The notes under the pieces: model-generated
What the model saw: only the letters and a program-made list of their open reading frames with translations
Told to the model about the DNA's origin: nothing
The model's database searches: none
Shown: in pieces, positions 18,109-27,020 of the stretch
Position numbering within the stretch: the first letter of the stretch is position 1
Layout: the number at the start of each line of letters is the position of its first letter
Origin: Neolewinella agarilytica
GTDB lineage: Bacteria; Bacteroidota; Bacteroidia; Chitinophagales; Saprospiraceae
Assembly: GCF_900110645.1 (NCBI RefSeq)
Contig: NZ_FOFB01000015.1
Span: 1 to 64,000, forward strand
DNA length: 64,000 nt
Direction: 5' to 3'
Program-made: the position numbers and the translations under genes

Positions 18109-19239
18109 TTACTCAAAAGGAGAAGAAAACCGGGAATCTTCGATCAGGCTCTCATCCGTAAGGCTTTTTAAGAAGGCCAACAGCGCAGCCTTCTGTCGAT
18201 CATTGAGGCTAAAGCCCGTAATATTCGGGTCTTCATTTTCCACTCCATGCCCTCCTGCAGCATAATGATCGAGCACTTCTTCCAGTGTGGCAAACCGCCC
18301 ATCGTGCATGTAAGGAGCCGTCAGTGCAATATTTCTCAGGGTAGGCGTACGGAATTTACCATTGTCAAAACGGCTCCCACTTACCTCACCCAGTCCCTTA
18401 TCAGAAAAGTCATCCAGACTGCTTACCGCATCAAGCCCATTATTTTTGAAGCGGTTATCTCCAAAAGATGGGGCATTATGACAATGGCCACAACCGGGGT
18501 GCAAGGTTCCTACCGGTACATCCTCAACGAAAAAGAGACTATCCGCTCCCAACTGTTCTTCCTCCGTGAAAAACTCTGAATTCTGGTACACCACCCGGTC
18601 AAAGTGGCTGTCCGCTGAAATGATCGTCATTTCAAACTGAGCAATGGCCTTTACGGCCAACTCCTGCGTAATCTCTGAGGTCCGGCTGATGCCAAAGGCC
18701 GCACGAAAGCGCTCCGGGTAATCATCACTCCGCCGAAGTCTGATCAAAACGTTCTCCCAGTCTTCGTCCATCTCAAGCATATTCTCTACGGGGTGAATGG
18801 CCTGCTCCCATAGCTTACCAAAGGCACCATCCCAGTGAAAACCGTTGGGGTTAAATGCGAGATTGACAATCGACATGGTGCTGCGCGTTCCGAGTCTTCC
18901 ATCTATGCCCGCAGCCAGCGCTCTGCCGTCCGTAAAAGCTTTGTCCTGTTGGTGGCAATCCGCACAGGCAAAGGCACTGTCCCGGCCCATAATCTTGTCG
19001 TAGAAGAGTCGGCGTCCCAGCTCAATGCCCTCAACGGTCAGCGGATTAGCCTCGTCAAGAATAGGAGCAGGCAGATAGTCCGGTACTTCCAGACTGTAGT
19101 CAAGGGGTGTTGATGGTCCACTGATTGCCCGGTCAACGGGCTCTTCCGGACAAGTATCACAGCTTATCGGTGGGTCTGGCTCACAACTCGCAGAGAAAAA
19201 GAGGATCGCCAGGGCCAGTACTACCAGAATACGTTGCAT
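18109..19239 (-). CDS. Di-heme cytochrome c peroxidase / MbnH-like lipoprotein
   Basis: This 376-residue enzyme belongs to the bacterial di-heme peroxidase/MauG superfamily. Two heme c motifs are present: CADCH near residue 92 and CGHCH near residue 249. The segment TPTLRNIALTAPYMHDGRF matches the family's conserved C-terminal part. The signal sequence has a lipobox (FFSASC), so it is probably anchored in the periplasm. It is third in an operon after an MbnP-like protein and a paralogue (10-base gap). MbnH enzymes oxidise a Trp of MbnP to kynurenine to build a copper site. That role is inferred from the neighbour, and simple peroxidase activity is the alternative. Confidence 0.88.
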   Translation of the reverse strand: MQRILVVLALAILFFSASCEPDPPISCDTCPEEPVDRAISGPSTPLDYSLEVPDYLPAPILDEANPLTVEGIELGRRLFYDKIMGRDSAFACADCHQQDKAFTDGRALAAGIDGRLGTRSTMSIVNLAFNPNGFHWDGAFGKLWEQAIHPVENMLEMDEDWENVLIRLRRSDDYPERFRAAFGISRTSEITQELAVKAIAQFEMTIISADSHFDRVVYQNSEFFTEEEQLGADSLFFVEDVPVGTLHPGCGHCHNAPSFGDNRFKNNGLDAVSSLDDFSDKGLGEVSGSRFDNGKFRTPTLRNIALTAPYMHDGRFATLEEVLDHYAAGGHGVENEDPNITGFSLNDRQKAALLAFLKSLTDESLIEDSRFSSPFE

Positions 19240-19248
19240 AGAAATAGC

Positions 19249-20517
19249 TTATTCGCCAGACAGTTGCAGCGGGCGATAATTCTCATTATTAACGAAAGAA
19301 GTATCCGTAAGGGTTTGCAAGAAGGCCAACAAACCGGCTTTTTGTCTTGGGTTCAGGCCAAGAGGGAAGACATTAGCACTTCGGTTCTCGGCATACTGTC
19401 CGCCTGAATTGTAGTGATCAACTACCTCGGCCAGGGTTTTCATCCGGCCATCGTGCATGTAGGGAGCCGTAAGCGCTATGTTCCGAAGGGTCGGTGTCCG
19501 GAACACCCCCCGGTCAAAAGGATTCTCCGTGATGGCGCCCCGACCAGCATCATCAAAATCAGCCAGGTCGTGCGCCAGGTCGAGGCCATTATTAAAAAAT
19601 CGCTGATTCGTGAAGTGCGGCGGCGTATGGCAGTGCGCACATTCTCCTGTCGGCAGGTTAGCGAACGCTCCGTCCGGGTCATCGGCTAAATCAAAAAAAA
19701 TGGCGTAGCCTAATGCTTCCAGTTCGTCGTAGGTGTCCACTCCCCGCTCTACGCGGTCATACTTACTGTCTCCTGAGATAAGCGAACGCTGAAACTGGGC
19801 CAGTGCTTTGCCAACATGATCCGGTGAGAGTTCCTTTTTAGCCGTCAGGCCAAAAGCCTCCTGCAGGCGAGGCCAGTAATCTGCGTGCTGCCGCAGCTTA
19901 CTGACCACCAATGGCCAGCTACCACCCATTTCATTCGCTTCTGCGATGGGGTGCAAAGCCTGCGCTTCCAGATTATCCGCCCGGCCGTCCCAGAATAGCG
20001 TCTCATAGAGGTAGCCGACGTTGGTAAGGCCCGGCGCGTTACGACGCCCCACCCGACCATAGATGCCAATGCTCTTTTCCAGCCCGTCAGTAAAAGCGCG
20101 CTCCGGTTGGTGGCAGGTACCACAACTTATCGTTGAGTCTGCCGAAAGAATGGGATCAAAGAACAGGTCTCTCCCCAAAGCCAACCCAGCCCTGGTGGTA
20201 GGATTGTCTGACGGGTAAATGATGGAGGCAAAGGCTTCGGGTTCGGGGATGAGAACGGGTTCTTCGGCGGGTTGGCAGGCGGTGAGGAGTAAGAGGAGAG
20301 CGGCTATGAATACAGAAACCTCTCCCCCGGCCCCTTTTGCTGCGCAGCTTCTCCGCAAAACTCTACGAGTTTGCTCCGAGGTCCATGCCGCTCGTTCCTC
20401 GCTGGAGAGGGGTGACCCTTCGATGAAAATTTTCTTAAATGATGAGAAAAGCCTGTATAGGCAATGGCAAAATGCCACCACTATGGTAAAATAAGGATGG
20501 ATACCCTCCAATCTCAT
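19249..20517 (-). CDS. Second di-heme peroxidase / MbnH-like lipoprotein (start uncertain)
   Basis: It is a paralogue of the next gene, with heme motifs CGTCH (about residue 131) and CAHCH (about 291) and the same TPTLRNIALTAPYMHDGR segment. The hydrophobic signal VFIAALLLLLTAC with a lipobox begins about 75 residues into the frame. The region before it (about 20318-20420) is made of a dispersed CTCTCCCC...GGGGAGAGG inverted-repeat element, so a TTG at 20358 may be the true start. The ATG at 20517 lies only 3 bases after the MbnP-like stop and is the other choice. It is probably co-transcribed with both neighbours. Confidence 0.85.
   Translation of the reverse strand: MRLEGIHPYFTIVVAFCHCLYRLFSSFKKIFIEGSPLSSEERAAWTSEQTRRVLRRSCAAKGAGGEVSVFIAALLLLLTACQPAEEPVLIPEPEAFASIIYPSDNPTTRAGLALGRDLFFDPILSADSTISCGTCHQPERAFTDGLEKSIGIYGRVGRRNAPGLTNVGYLYETLFWDGRADNLEAQALHPIAEANEMGGSWPLVVSKLRQHADYWPRLQEAFGLTAKKELSPDHVGKALAQFQRSLISGDSKYDRVERGVDTYDELEALGYAIFFDLADDPDGAFANLPTGECAHCHTPPHFTNQRFFNNGLDLAHDLADFDDAGRGAITENPFDRGVFRTPTLRNIALTAPYMHDGRMKTLAEVVDHYNSGGQYAENRSANVFPLGLNPRQKAGLLAFLQTLTDTSFVNNENYRPLQLSGE
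20318..20420. repeat. Dispersed inverted-repeat element at the 5' end of a gene
   Basis: The stretch starts CCTCTCCCCCGGCCCC and ends CTGGAGAGGGG, with internal GC-rich palindromes. It resembles an intergenic palindromic element but is read through in frame by the second di-heme enzyme. Confidence 0.45.
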
Positions 20518-20520
20518 ACT

Positions 20521-21279
20521 CTAGCGAACTTCCAGCTCAAACTGATTCGCCAGCCGGTTCCAGATATCACTGGCGATGGCCTGGTTTCCACCGTGGACCC
20601 GCTGCTGGTCAGCATCAGAAATATCGAAGGTATTGTTGCCGTCAGAGAGTGCGGCTAAAACGTCCGAGATGATGGTTAGCTGAGGGTCGTTGCTACCATC
20701 AAGGCTAAAGTCCTGAGTAAAGGTAATTGTCGTATACAGTGCATCGCTCCCCATATGGTAGGTTAACGGCGTATCAAAAACACCGTCTCCTTCCATATCC
20801 GCGTTTGCTTCGATCTTGGCGAATACGTAGCGGGCGCTGGCGTTCCAGAACTCATTTTCGTTGAGCGTCCCGTCAGCGGGGGAGTTATTGGGGTCCTGAG
20901 CGTTCAATTCAGGCTTAACGCCGAGCCCGAAGCGAATGCCCTGATAATCTCCGGTGGGCACCGTATAGGTTTTGGTGGCTACGGGGCCTTCGGTAGCGGA
21001 CATCCAGCGGATCAGCTCGATGTCTGACAGGCGCACGGCATCTCCACCATCAGCGGGGAGAAGTTCCAGATCGGAGAGGTAGTATTGAAAGAGAAGAACC
21101 TTCAGTTGCTCGCCGGTTGGATAATCATAAGTGGCGCTCTGGATAGCGAGATCATCTTCCCCGAATTCACCCCGAAAGGCAATGCTCAATTCTGCTTCGG
21201 TGCTTACCGGGTCATCATCATCCTCGCAGGAGACGATCAGGAGTAAAAGGGGTAACAGAAAATAAAAATAGCTTTTCAT
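20521..21279 (-). CDS. MbnP-like copper-binding lipoprotein
   Basis: The 252-residue protein starts at the ATG at 21279 and has a lipobox (LLLLIVSC) followed by an acidic linker. The mature part reads like the MbnP family: an Ig-like beta protein with KVLLFQYYLSDLELL, IRFGLGVKPELN, and conserved tryptophans (LIRWMSA, NEFWNASARYVF). MbnP binds copper after a partner MbnH di-heme enzyme converts a Trp to kynurenine. Two such enzymes follow directly on the same strand, which strongly supports the family call. It probably acts in the periplasm or at the outer membrane. Confidence 0.8.
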   Translation of the reverse strand: MKSYFYFLLPLLLLIVSCEDDDDPVSTEAELSIAFRGEFGEDDLAIQSATYDYPTGEQLKVLLFQYYLSDLELLPADGGDAVRLSDIELIRWMSATEGPVATKTYTVPTGDYQGIRFGLGVKPELNAQDPNNSPADGTLNENEFWNASARYVFAKIEANADMEGDGVFDTPLTYHMGSDALYTTITFTQDFSLDGSNDPQLTIISDVLAALSDGNNTFDISDADQQRVHGGNQAIASDIWNRLANQFELEVR

Positions 21280-21543
21280 GTCGAAGCAACTTTGAGCTGG
21301 CAATATTCAGACAGCATTTCCATCTTCCCCCTGGGCTTTTTCGGCGCGGACGCTGGTGCAAGGGGAGGTTAATTTAGCAAAAGATGACGCCAGGTAAACG
21401 CCCCTCAGCTTGCTTTTGATTTGTACCGATTGGGTTATTGTAGCCTTAATGACATAAATCATTGACGAACACGGCTCGCATTGTTTCCGTTACGAGAACA
21501 GTGCATATTCATTTTATTTAGTAAACTTTAAAATCAAGACATA

Positions 21544-22077
21544 ATGTCTAACCCAACCAAAACCAGGCTTAACGAGGCCCTTCAACAACTTAGCTATGGC
21601 TTCTATGTAGTAGCTACTCGTGCAGACGGAGAAGAGCTGGCAACCAGATCAAAAGACTGGGTAAGTGCCGGCACCGTAAGCTGGGCGATGCAAACCAGCT
21701 TCCAGCCACCGCTCATTACCATCGCCATTCAGAAAGACAGTGACCTGAACGAAACCATTCAGAAAAGTCAGGTATTTTCTCTGACCATTCTGGGCAAAGA
21801 CGAACGGGACCTGATCGAGCGATTTGCGAACAACTCCGATGTTGACTATTCCGGCAATACGGTCAACGGTATCTCCTACAAAGAAGGTACCACCGGTGCT
21901 CCCATCCTCGATTGTGGGGTAGCAACGCTGGACTGCCGCCTCCATGATGCCCTGACCACCGACGGAGACCATCTCTTATTCGTAGGCTACGTGGAAGATG
22001 TTATCGTCAATGATGGTGAGCCCATTACCGAGCGGGATACCCGCTTTGAATACGCCGGCACCAGTGCCCGCAGTTAA
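21544..22077 (+). CDS. Flavin reductase-like domain protein
   Basis: This 177-residue cytoplasmic protein has the split-barrel FMN-binding fold of the flavin reductase-like family, with the typical segments GFYVVATRA near the start, SFQPPLITIAIQKDSDL, and FSLTILGKDERDL. Such proteins bind FMN and either supply reduced flavin to a monooxygenase or act as oxidoreductases. No partner oxygenase lies next to it. The SDR gene follows after 134 bases. The substrate cannot be told from sequence. Confidence 0.85.
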   Translation: MSNPTKTRLNEALQQLSYGFYVVATRADGEELATRSKDWVSAGTVSWAMQTSFQPPLITIAIQKDSDLNETIQKSQVFSLTILGKDERDLIERFANNSDVDYSGNTVNGISYKEGTTGAPILDCGVATLDCRLHDALTTDGDHLLFVGYVEDVIVNDGEPITERDTRFEYAGTSARS

Positions 22078-22211
22078 TTGACCTGAGCTTTCGCTCATCC
22101 CCTCCCCTGCTTTTTAAGCCCCATCTCTGCACCCGCGCTCCGGCGCCCTGACACTGCCTGCGCGCGGTCAGCAGACCTATTATTTATACCACCCCACAAA
22201 ACTATTATCCG

Positions 22212-23066
22212 ATGAAACCCGACGCTAATGATATTGACAATCAGGTACAAGACCGTAATCCTGGTGTAGAATTTAAAATGGACCCCAGCCCCGAAGTAAT
22301 CCGCGATGGATACAGAGGTAGCGGTAAACTGGAAAATAAAGTAGCCATCATAACCGGTGGCGACAGCGGCATTGGCCGCTCCGTAGCCGTGCATTTTGCC
22401 CGCGAGGGGGCCGATGTAGCCATCGTTTACCTCAACGAAGACCGCGACGCCAGAACGACCAAAGAACTGGTAGAACGCGAAGGCCGCCGTTGCCTCACTT
22501 TTGCTGGCGACCAGGGGGACTCTTCTTTCTGCAACTACGTCGTCAAAGAAACCATCGCCGAATTTGGCCAGCTGGATTGCCTCGTCAATAATGCCGGTTT
22601 TCAGGATCAGATTGAAGACTTCACCAAAATTTCCGACGAGCACTGGCGCAAGACCTTCCGTACCAACGTCGATGGCTATTTCTTTTTCGCCCGTGCTGCC
22701 ATGCCGCACCTGAAAAAAGGCTCAACGATCATCAATACTTCTTCGGTCAATGCCTTCATGGGCATGGGCTCTATGCTGGATTACAGCTCCACCAAGGGAG
22801 CTAACCTCGCCTTTAGCCGCTCTCTGGCCGACAGCCTGACACCGAAGGGCATTCGCGTCAACACCGTAGCTCCCGGCCCCATCTGGACACCCTTCATCCC
22901 CGGTGGCATGAACAACACCAAAGACTTCGGTGCCAATACCCCCATGGGCCGCCCCGGGCAGCCCAGCGAACTGGGCCCCGCCTACGTCTTCCTCGCCAGC
23001 GAAGACTCCAGCTACATCGCCGGTCAAACCATTCACATCAATGGTGGTATGGTGACGGGTGGGTAG
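22212..23066 (+). CDS. Short-chain dehydrogenase/reductase (SDR)
   Basis: This is a classical SDR of 284 residues. The nucleotide-binding motif TGGDSGIGRSVA (about residue 49) is preceded by a 40-residue extension, as in the YhdF/YghA-type stress-associated SDRs. NNAG is present, the catalytic Ser is in INTSSVN, and the Tyr-Lys pair is in YSSTKGA. The C-terminus ends GQTIHINGGMV. It is probably NAD(P)-dependent with an unknown alcohol or aldehyde substrate. A strong terminator follows at 23093-23139. Confidence 0.92.
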   Translation: MKPDANDIDNQVQDRNPGVEFKMDPSPEVIRDGYRGSGKLENKVAIITGGDSGIGRSVAVHFAREGADVAIVYLNEDRDARTTKELVEREGRRCLTFAGDQGDSSFCNYVVKETIAEFGQLDCLVNNAGFQDQIEDFTKISDEHWRKTFRTNVDGYFFFARAAMPHLKKGSTIINTSSVNAFMGMGSMLDYSSTKGANLAFSRSLADSLTPKGIRVNTVAPGPIWTPFIPGGMNNTKDFGANTPMGRPGQPSELGPAYVFLASEDSSYIAGQTIHINGGMVTGG

Positions 23067-23092
23067 TTTGCACTATTCATGTTCTAATAATC

Positions 23093-23139
23093 AGCGGACA
23101 GCATTCAAGCCTCAGGGATAATATGCTGTCCGCTTTTTT
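23093..23139 (+). terminator. Intrinsic terminator after the SDR gene
   Basis: Arms AGCGGACAGCA and TGCTGTCCGCT pair perfectly over 11 bp with a 20-base loop, followed by a run of six T. Confidence 0.75.
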
Positions 23140-23203
23140 GTGTTCCATAATAGAGTAACTCATTACGACACCAAAGACCGGTCGGGTTTCCGAATCAGCA
23201 GAA

Positions 23204-23659
23204 CTACCACTTCCGCAGCCTCACCATCTTCCCCGGGGTCATTCCATCCACCCGGAAGCTTACCTCATTAAAATAAGGTAACCGAAGCCTTGTTTTAGGC
23301 GTACCGCTGAAGGCCCATGGCTCCGACGGAAGGCCCAGCCAGTTCAGGTCAAACTCTCCGTTATCGTTAACGTCGTGGAAAAGGCCGAGAGCATATTCCT
23401 TACCGATCATCATATCCGGGATTTCGATGTAGACCCGACCGGCAGTGTTCACCTTTGCGGCGACCAGTCGTGCTTTTTCCCGGTCCAGAAAATCGTCTTC
23501 GGAAGTATAAACCCCCACCCATATCGTGCCACTGGCCGTCCGGATGTTATCTACGGACAAAGTCAACGTCCGGGTAGGAGCCTCCAATGGCCCGGGAGTC
23601 GCTACACTCAAAAGTGTAAGCAGCGGCAAAACCAATAGTAGTGACAACTTGCGGATCAT
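23204..23659 (-). CDS. DUF2141 family secreted protein
   Basis: This 151-residue protein has an N-terminal signal sequence and the DUF2141 pattern: LTLSVDNIRTASGTIWVGVY, then YALGLFHDVNDNGEFDLNWLGLPSEPWAFS. The family is common in Bacteroidota and has no established function. The Asp/Asn-rich DVNDNGEFD segment resembles a calcium-binding loop. It follows the Do-family protease gene on the same strand after 169 bases that contain a long hairpin. Confidence 0.88.
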   Translation of the reverse strand: MIRKLSLLLVLPLLTLLSVATPGPLEAPTRTLTLSVDNIRTASGTIWVGVYTSEDDFLDREKARLVAAKVNTAGRVYIEIPDMMIGKEYALGLFHDVNDNGEFDLNWLGLPSEPWAFSGTPKTRLRLPYFNEVSFRVDGMTPGKMVRLRKW

Positions 23660-23746
23660 GTATACACAACTATCTTGACTGGCAAAAGATGTGTAGACGG
23701 AGGCTTCAGACTGTCACTTCACGACTAATGGAGTAATGTAGTCGGG

Positions 23747-23810
23747 TAGTTTTGTAGTAGTGTAGTGCTGCCGCAGGGGGGTTAGGCAGCACTACACTAC
23801 TACAAAACTA
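23747..23810. repeat. Perfect 26-bp inverted repeat (GCTGCCGCA family)
   Basis: The arms at 23747-23772 and 23785-23810 are exactly complementary and end in TGCTGCC / GGCAGCA around a 12-base loop. Flanking bases extend it imperfectly with further TAGTTTTGTAGT units. The GCTGCCGCA core links it to the family seen at 33213, 37230, 40021 and 45940. It sits in the gap after the protease gene. Confidence 0.8.
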
Positions 23811-23828
23811 CATTACTACAAAACTACA

Positions 23829-25361
23829 CTACTTCTTAATCGCTAGCCCGATCACCTTATCGGGGTTGTCCGGGTAAACCCCTTCAATGCCGACGGCACC
23901 GCTGGCGCGACTCATGATCTTATTGAAGTCTTCGACGTCCTTTACCCGGCGATCATCCACGTGGGTGATGATGAAGCCCGGACGGAGCTTTGTTTGCTCA
24001 TAAAGAAGGCCGGATTTGATGTCGGCGATCTGCACACCGCCGGAAATTTCCAGCTCTTCGGCAACCGTTTCATCGACGTCGACAAATTCAGCCCCCAGTT
24101 CAGAGACGACTTCCGGAACGGGCTTGGGAAGAATAGCTTCCGTATTGCCTTCGGAGTTTTTCAGACGGGCGGTTGCCTGCCTTTCGTCACCTCCGCGTTC
24201 ATAGGTGATGACGACATTGTCTCCCGGCCGGCGGCGACCGAGCTGTTCGAGCAGCTCGCTATTGCGGAGAGTTGGCACACCGTCAACGGCAGTGATCACG
24301 TCTCCTGCCTTCAGACCCGCTTCTTCCGCGGCACTGTTCTCGGTTACTTCATTAACGAATACACCATTATCGCGGTCAATGCCTTTCTCTTCGGCAAAAG
24401 CGGTGTTCAGCTCGATGATCCGGGCACCCAACAGGCCACGCTGTACGACACCAAATTCACGAAGGTCCTTTACGACCTTGCTCACAATCGCCGAAGGAAC
24501 GGCAAAGCTGTAGCCGGCGAACACACCCGTCGGGCTGCTGATGGCAGTGTTGATGCCCACCAGGTCGCCGTTGATGTCGACCAGGGCGCCACCCGAATTC
24601 CCGGGATTAACGACGGCATCTGTCTGGATGAACGACTCGATGGCCAGCTCGCCGCCGGTACGGCGGACGATATCGATGCTACGCCCCTTGGCGGAGACGA
24701 TGCCGGCCGTGACCGTGCTCGTCAGACTGAAAGGGTTGCCTACGGCCACCACCCACTCGCCAATGCGGAGTTTATCGCTGTCGGCAAACTTGACCGTTGG
24801 CAGATTGGTAGCGTCGATCTTGATGAGGGCGATGTCTGTCGTTGGGTCAACACCGATAATCTCCGCCTCATAGGTCTGCATATCGTTGAGCACTACTTCC
24901 AGGTTTTCGGCGCCATCCACTACGTGGTTATTCGTAGCGATGTAACCGTCGGGGCTGATGATGACACCGGAGCCGGAGCCCTGCTGTAATGGTGCCTGCC
25001 GCTGAGGCGTTCTGCCATCTGGTGAAGGGTTGCCGAACAGGTCGCGGAAGGCGTCGGGCATTTGATCCGGATCAATACCGAAGGGGTTACCGCCAACGCT
25101 ACGCCCACTGGCTTGCTTACTGGCCTTGATGTGTACTACGGCGGGAAGTGCCTTATCAGCTGCTGTGGCAAAGCCCGTGGTCGGGGCCGGGTTAACGTTG
25201 GTAGTGGTGGCCGGGTCAGCGAAGTTGGCGTACTCCACGGCCGGCTGGCCCGCTACCTCTACGTACTTTACTTGTTGGTTCCAACCAAAGAGTTGGGCGC
25301 CGCCGAGGGCGGCGAGGCCGCCCACTACGGCGGCGAGGACGATGAACAGTAGTTTTTTCAT
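23829..25361 (-). CDS. Do/HtrA-family periplasmic serine protease with two PDZ domains
   Basis: This 510-residue protein has an N-terminal signal or anchor (LLFIVLAAVVGGLAALGG). The catalytic triad of the trypsin-like domain is visible: His in TNNHVV (about residue 146), Asp in TTDIALIK, and Ser in NPGNSGGAL (about 256). The first PDZ domain follows (GLLGARIIELN ... AGLKAGDVITAVDG), and a shorter second one ends the protein (LRPGFIITHVDDRRV). HtrA proteases and chaperones clear misfolded envelope proteins. Order and length fit the Do family; DegP or DegQ cannot be separated here. Confidence 0.95.
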   Translation of the reverse strand: MKKLLFIVLAAVVGGLAALGGAQLFGWNQQVKYVEVAGQPAVEYANFADPATTTNVNPAPTTGFATAADKALPAVVHIKASKQASGRSVGGNPFGIDPDQMPDAFRDLFGNPSPDGRTPQRQAPLQQGSGSGVIISPDGYIATNNHVVDGAENLEVVLNDMQTYEAEIIGVDPTTDIALIKIDATNLPTVKFADSDKLRIGEWVVAVGNPFSLTSTVTAGIVSAKGRSIDIVRRTGGELAIESFIQTDAVVNPGNSGGALVDINGDLVGINTAISSPTGVFAGYSFAVPSAIVSKVVKDLREFGVVQRGLLGARIIELNTAFAEEKGIDRDNGVFVNEVTENSAAEEAGLKAGDVITAVDGVPTLRNSELLEQLGRRRPGDNVVITYERGGDERQATARLKNSEGNTEAILPKPVPEVVSELGAEFVDVDETVAEELEISGGVQIADIKSGLLYEQTKLRPGFIITHVDDRRVKDVEDFNKIMSRASGAVGIEGVYPDNPDKVIGLAIKK

Positions 25362-25530
25362 GCTTTTCTCACTTTTATATCTAGGGAACGGATGTTTTGG
25401 ATCAAAGTGTATGCTAAAGACCGCTGAGACCAGGGTTTGGTTGGGTGGGTTAACGGTTATTAACGTTGGTTAACGGGGGGCAGGCCTTGTAGTTGGCTTT
25501 GCGCGATGGGGCTGCGTGTGCGCTTGCCAA

Positions 25531-25593
25531 GCGCGATGGGCTCCCGCGTCGGCTGCGCCGACTTGGTCGGTCATCGCTACGGGGAGACGCCCC
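25531..25593. repeat. REP-like palindromic repeat, copy 1
   Basis: It contains GCGATGGGCTCCCGCG, the hairpin GTCGGCTGCGCCGAC, TTGGTCGGTCATCGCTAC and ends GACGCCCC. About 49 of 50 central bases match copy 2 at 30098-30160. A shorter GCGATGGGGC fragment lies just upstream (25501). It directly precedes the IS110-type element. Confidence 0.8.
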
Positions 25594-25859
25594 TTGTATG
25601 TTTGTATCAGGATCATTATTCATCGTTAGCTACGACTAAAATAACGATCTTACTTTTAGCTGAATGCAGGTCGAACGTCCCTTAGACGATCTTTCAGGAC
25701 CAGTCACTCCCGGAGTTCTACCGCTTCAGTTAGAAGGCTTTTAGAGTCACGATAGCACTTAATCCAGTAGTCATTTTCGCTGCTAGGAACGATAAAGCTA
25801 CAAGGGAAGACGACGGAAGTTCTTTGTCTATTGTTTCACCATTTGACCTTCACCATACA
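25594..25859 (+). ncRNA. Left end of the IS110-type element; possible bridge RNA region
   Basis: These about 265 non-coding bases precede the transposase. In IS110-family elements of the IS621 type the bridge RNA, which pairs with target and donor DNA, is encoded in such a left-end stretch of about 180-300 bases. The region has no ORF and shows short local inverted repeats, but I could not fold it or define the ends of the element. The call rests on position and family knowledge. Confidence 0.35.
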
Positions 25860-26939
25860 ATGACAAATTCTAACATAATCGCCTACTGTGTCGGTGTAGA
25901 CATCTCATCGGAGAGCTTTGATGCTTGCCTGCAAAAAGTCTACGATAATCGTACCCTTGAAATGGTAGCCACTAAGCAGTTTAAAAATACACTAACTGGC
26001 AGCAAAGCATTTGCTGAATGGCTATCGACCAAAGGGGCCCTTAAAGAGTTAGTCCATGTGGGCATGGAAGCCACTGGCCGATACTATGAACCACTCGCTT
26101 ACTTTCTTTTTGAGCAAGGCTATACGCTCAGCGTCATTCTTGCCAATAAGATTAAGTACTTCGCCCGTAGCCTCAATGAGTTCTCTAAGACGGATGCCAT
26201 TGACGCTAAAATCATTGCTAGCTACGTCTCTCGTCATGTTCCTATCGCTTGGGCACCAATGAGTCCACTAATGCGCCAACTACGAGAGTTATCTCGTGAG
26301 CGCGAGGCACTTACGAAAACTTGCACGATGTCCAAAAATCGCTTAAAGGCGCTTCGGGCAGGTCATAAGCCACTAAAAGTTACCATCAAGCGGCTTGAAA
26401 AACAGGTACGCTTTTTACAAAAACAGATCAAGGAAATTGAGCTTGAAATGGACCTGCTACGAGAACAAGACAAGACGCTTGGTGAAAGGTATGAGCTACT
26501 AGTCTCTATTCCTTACATAGGCAAGATAACGGCCTATGTAATCATGGCTGAAACTGACTGTTTTCACCTGTTTGAAAATCGCAACCAGCTAATCAAGTAT
26601 GCTGGCCTAGATATCATCCAAAATCAGTCCGGAACGTCAGTGAATGGGACCAGTCGAATCTCCAAACGGGGTAATGCACATCTACGGTCAGCGCCGTATC
26701 CAGGCCTGGGGTCAATATCGCGGGGTAAAAGCGTATTCGCTAAAACCTATACGAAAGCTATCGAAAAGGGGATGGAGAAAAAACAGGCCCGAACGGCCGT
26801 AATCCGCCAACTACTCCGTGTAGCCTTTGGTGTAGTTAAGTCCGGACAGCCCTATCAGGCCGAGATACACCGGAGCCGGACAACAAAAAAGATAGGCGAG
26901 CTCGAAGGCTCGCCTACGGTGACTGGCCTAGCAAGCTAA
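25860..26939 (+). CDS. IS110-family transposase
   Basis: This is a DEDD-type recombinase of 359 residues from the ATG at 25860 (a TTG at 25824 would add 12 residues). The N-terminal RuvC-like domain shows GVDISSES (Asp), VGMEATGRYYEPLA (Glu) and SKTDAIDAKIIA (two Asp). A coiled-coil (KRLEKQVRFLQKQIKEIE) follows, then the C-terminal transposase_20 domain with IPYIGKITA, KYAGLD, NGTSRISKRGNAHLR and the presumed catalytic Ser. Length is within the family range, and the frame is unbroken, so it may be active. Its end carries a hairpin (AGGCGAGC...GCTCGCCT). It lies next to a truncated RHS gene. Confidence 0.92.
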   Translation: MTNSNIIAYCVGVDISSESFDACLQKVYDNRTLEMVATKQFKNTLTGSKAFAEWLSTKGALKELVHVGMEATGRYYEPLAYFLFEQGYTLSVILANKIKYFARSLNEFSKTDAIDAKIIASYVSRHVPIAWAPMSPLMRQLRELSREREALTKTCTMSKNRLKALRAGHKPLKVTIKRLEKQVRFLQKQIKEIELEMDLLREQDKTLGERYELLVSIPYIGKITAYVIMAETDCFHLFENRNQLIKYAGLDIIQNQSGTSVNGTSRISKRGNAHLRSAPYPGLGSISRGKSVFAKTYTKAIEKGMEKKQARTAVIRQLLRVAFGVVKSGQPYQAEIHRSRTTKKIGELEGSPTVTGLAS

Positions 26940-27020
26940 ACCGTCTTCTTAAATCAAAGATAAAAACTTCCCGGAAGCCTTGGAAATTTACATAGCACCT
27001 CCGGGGCTGGCCTAATGAGC

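Noticed and set aside
23961-24989. A 342-codon plus-strand frame opposite the Do-family protease
   Set aside because: The minus-strand gene has an intact catalytic triad and PDZ domains; the antisense frame is a shadow.
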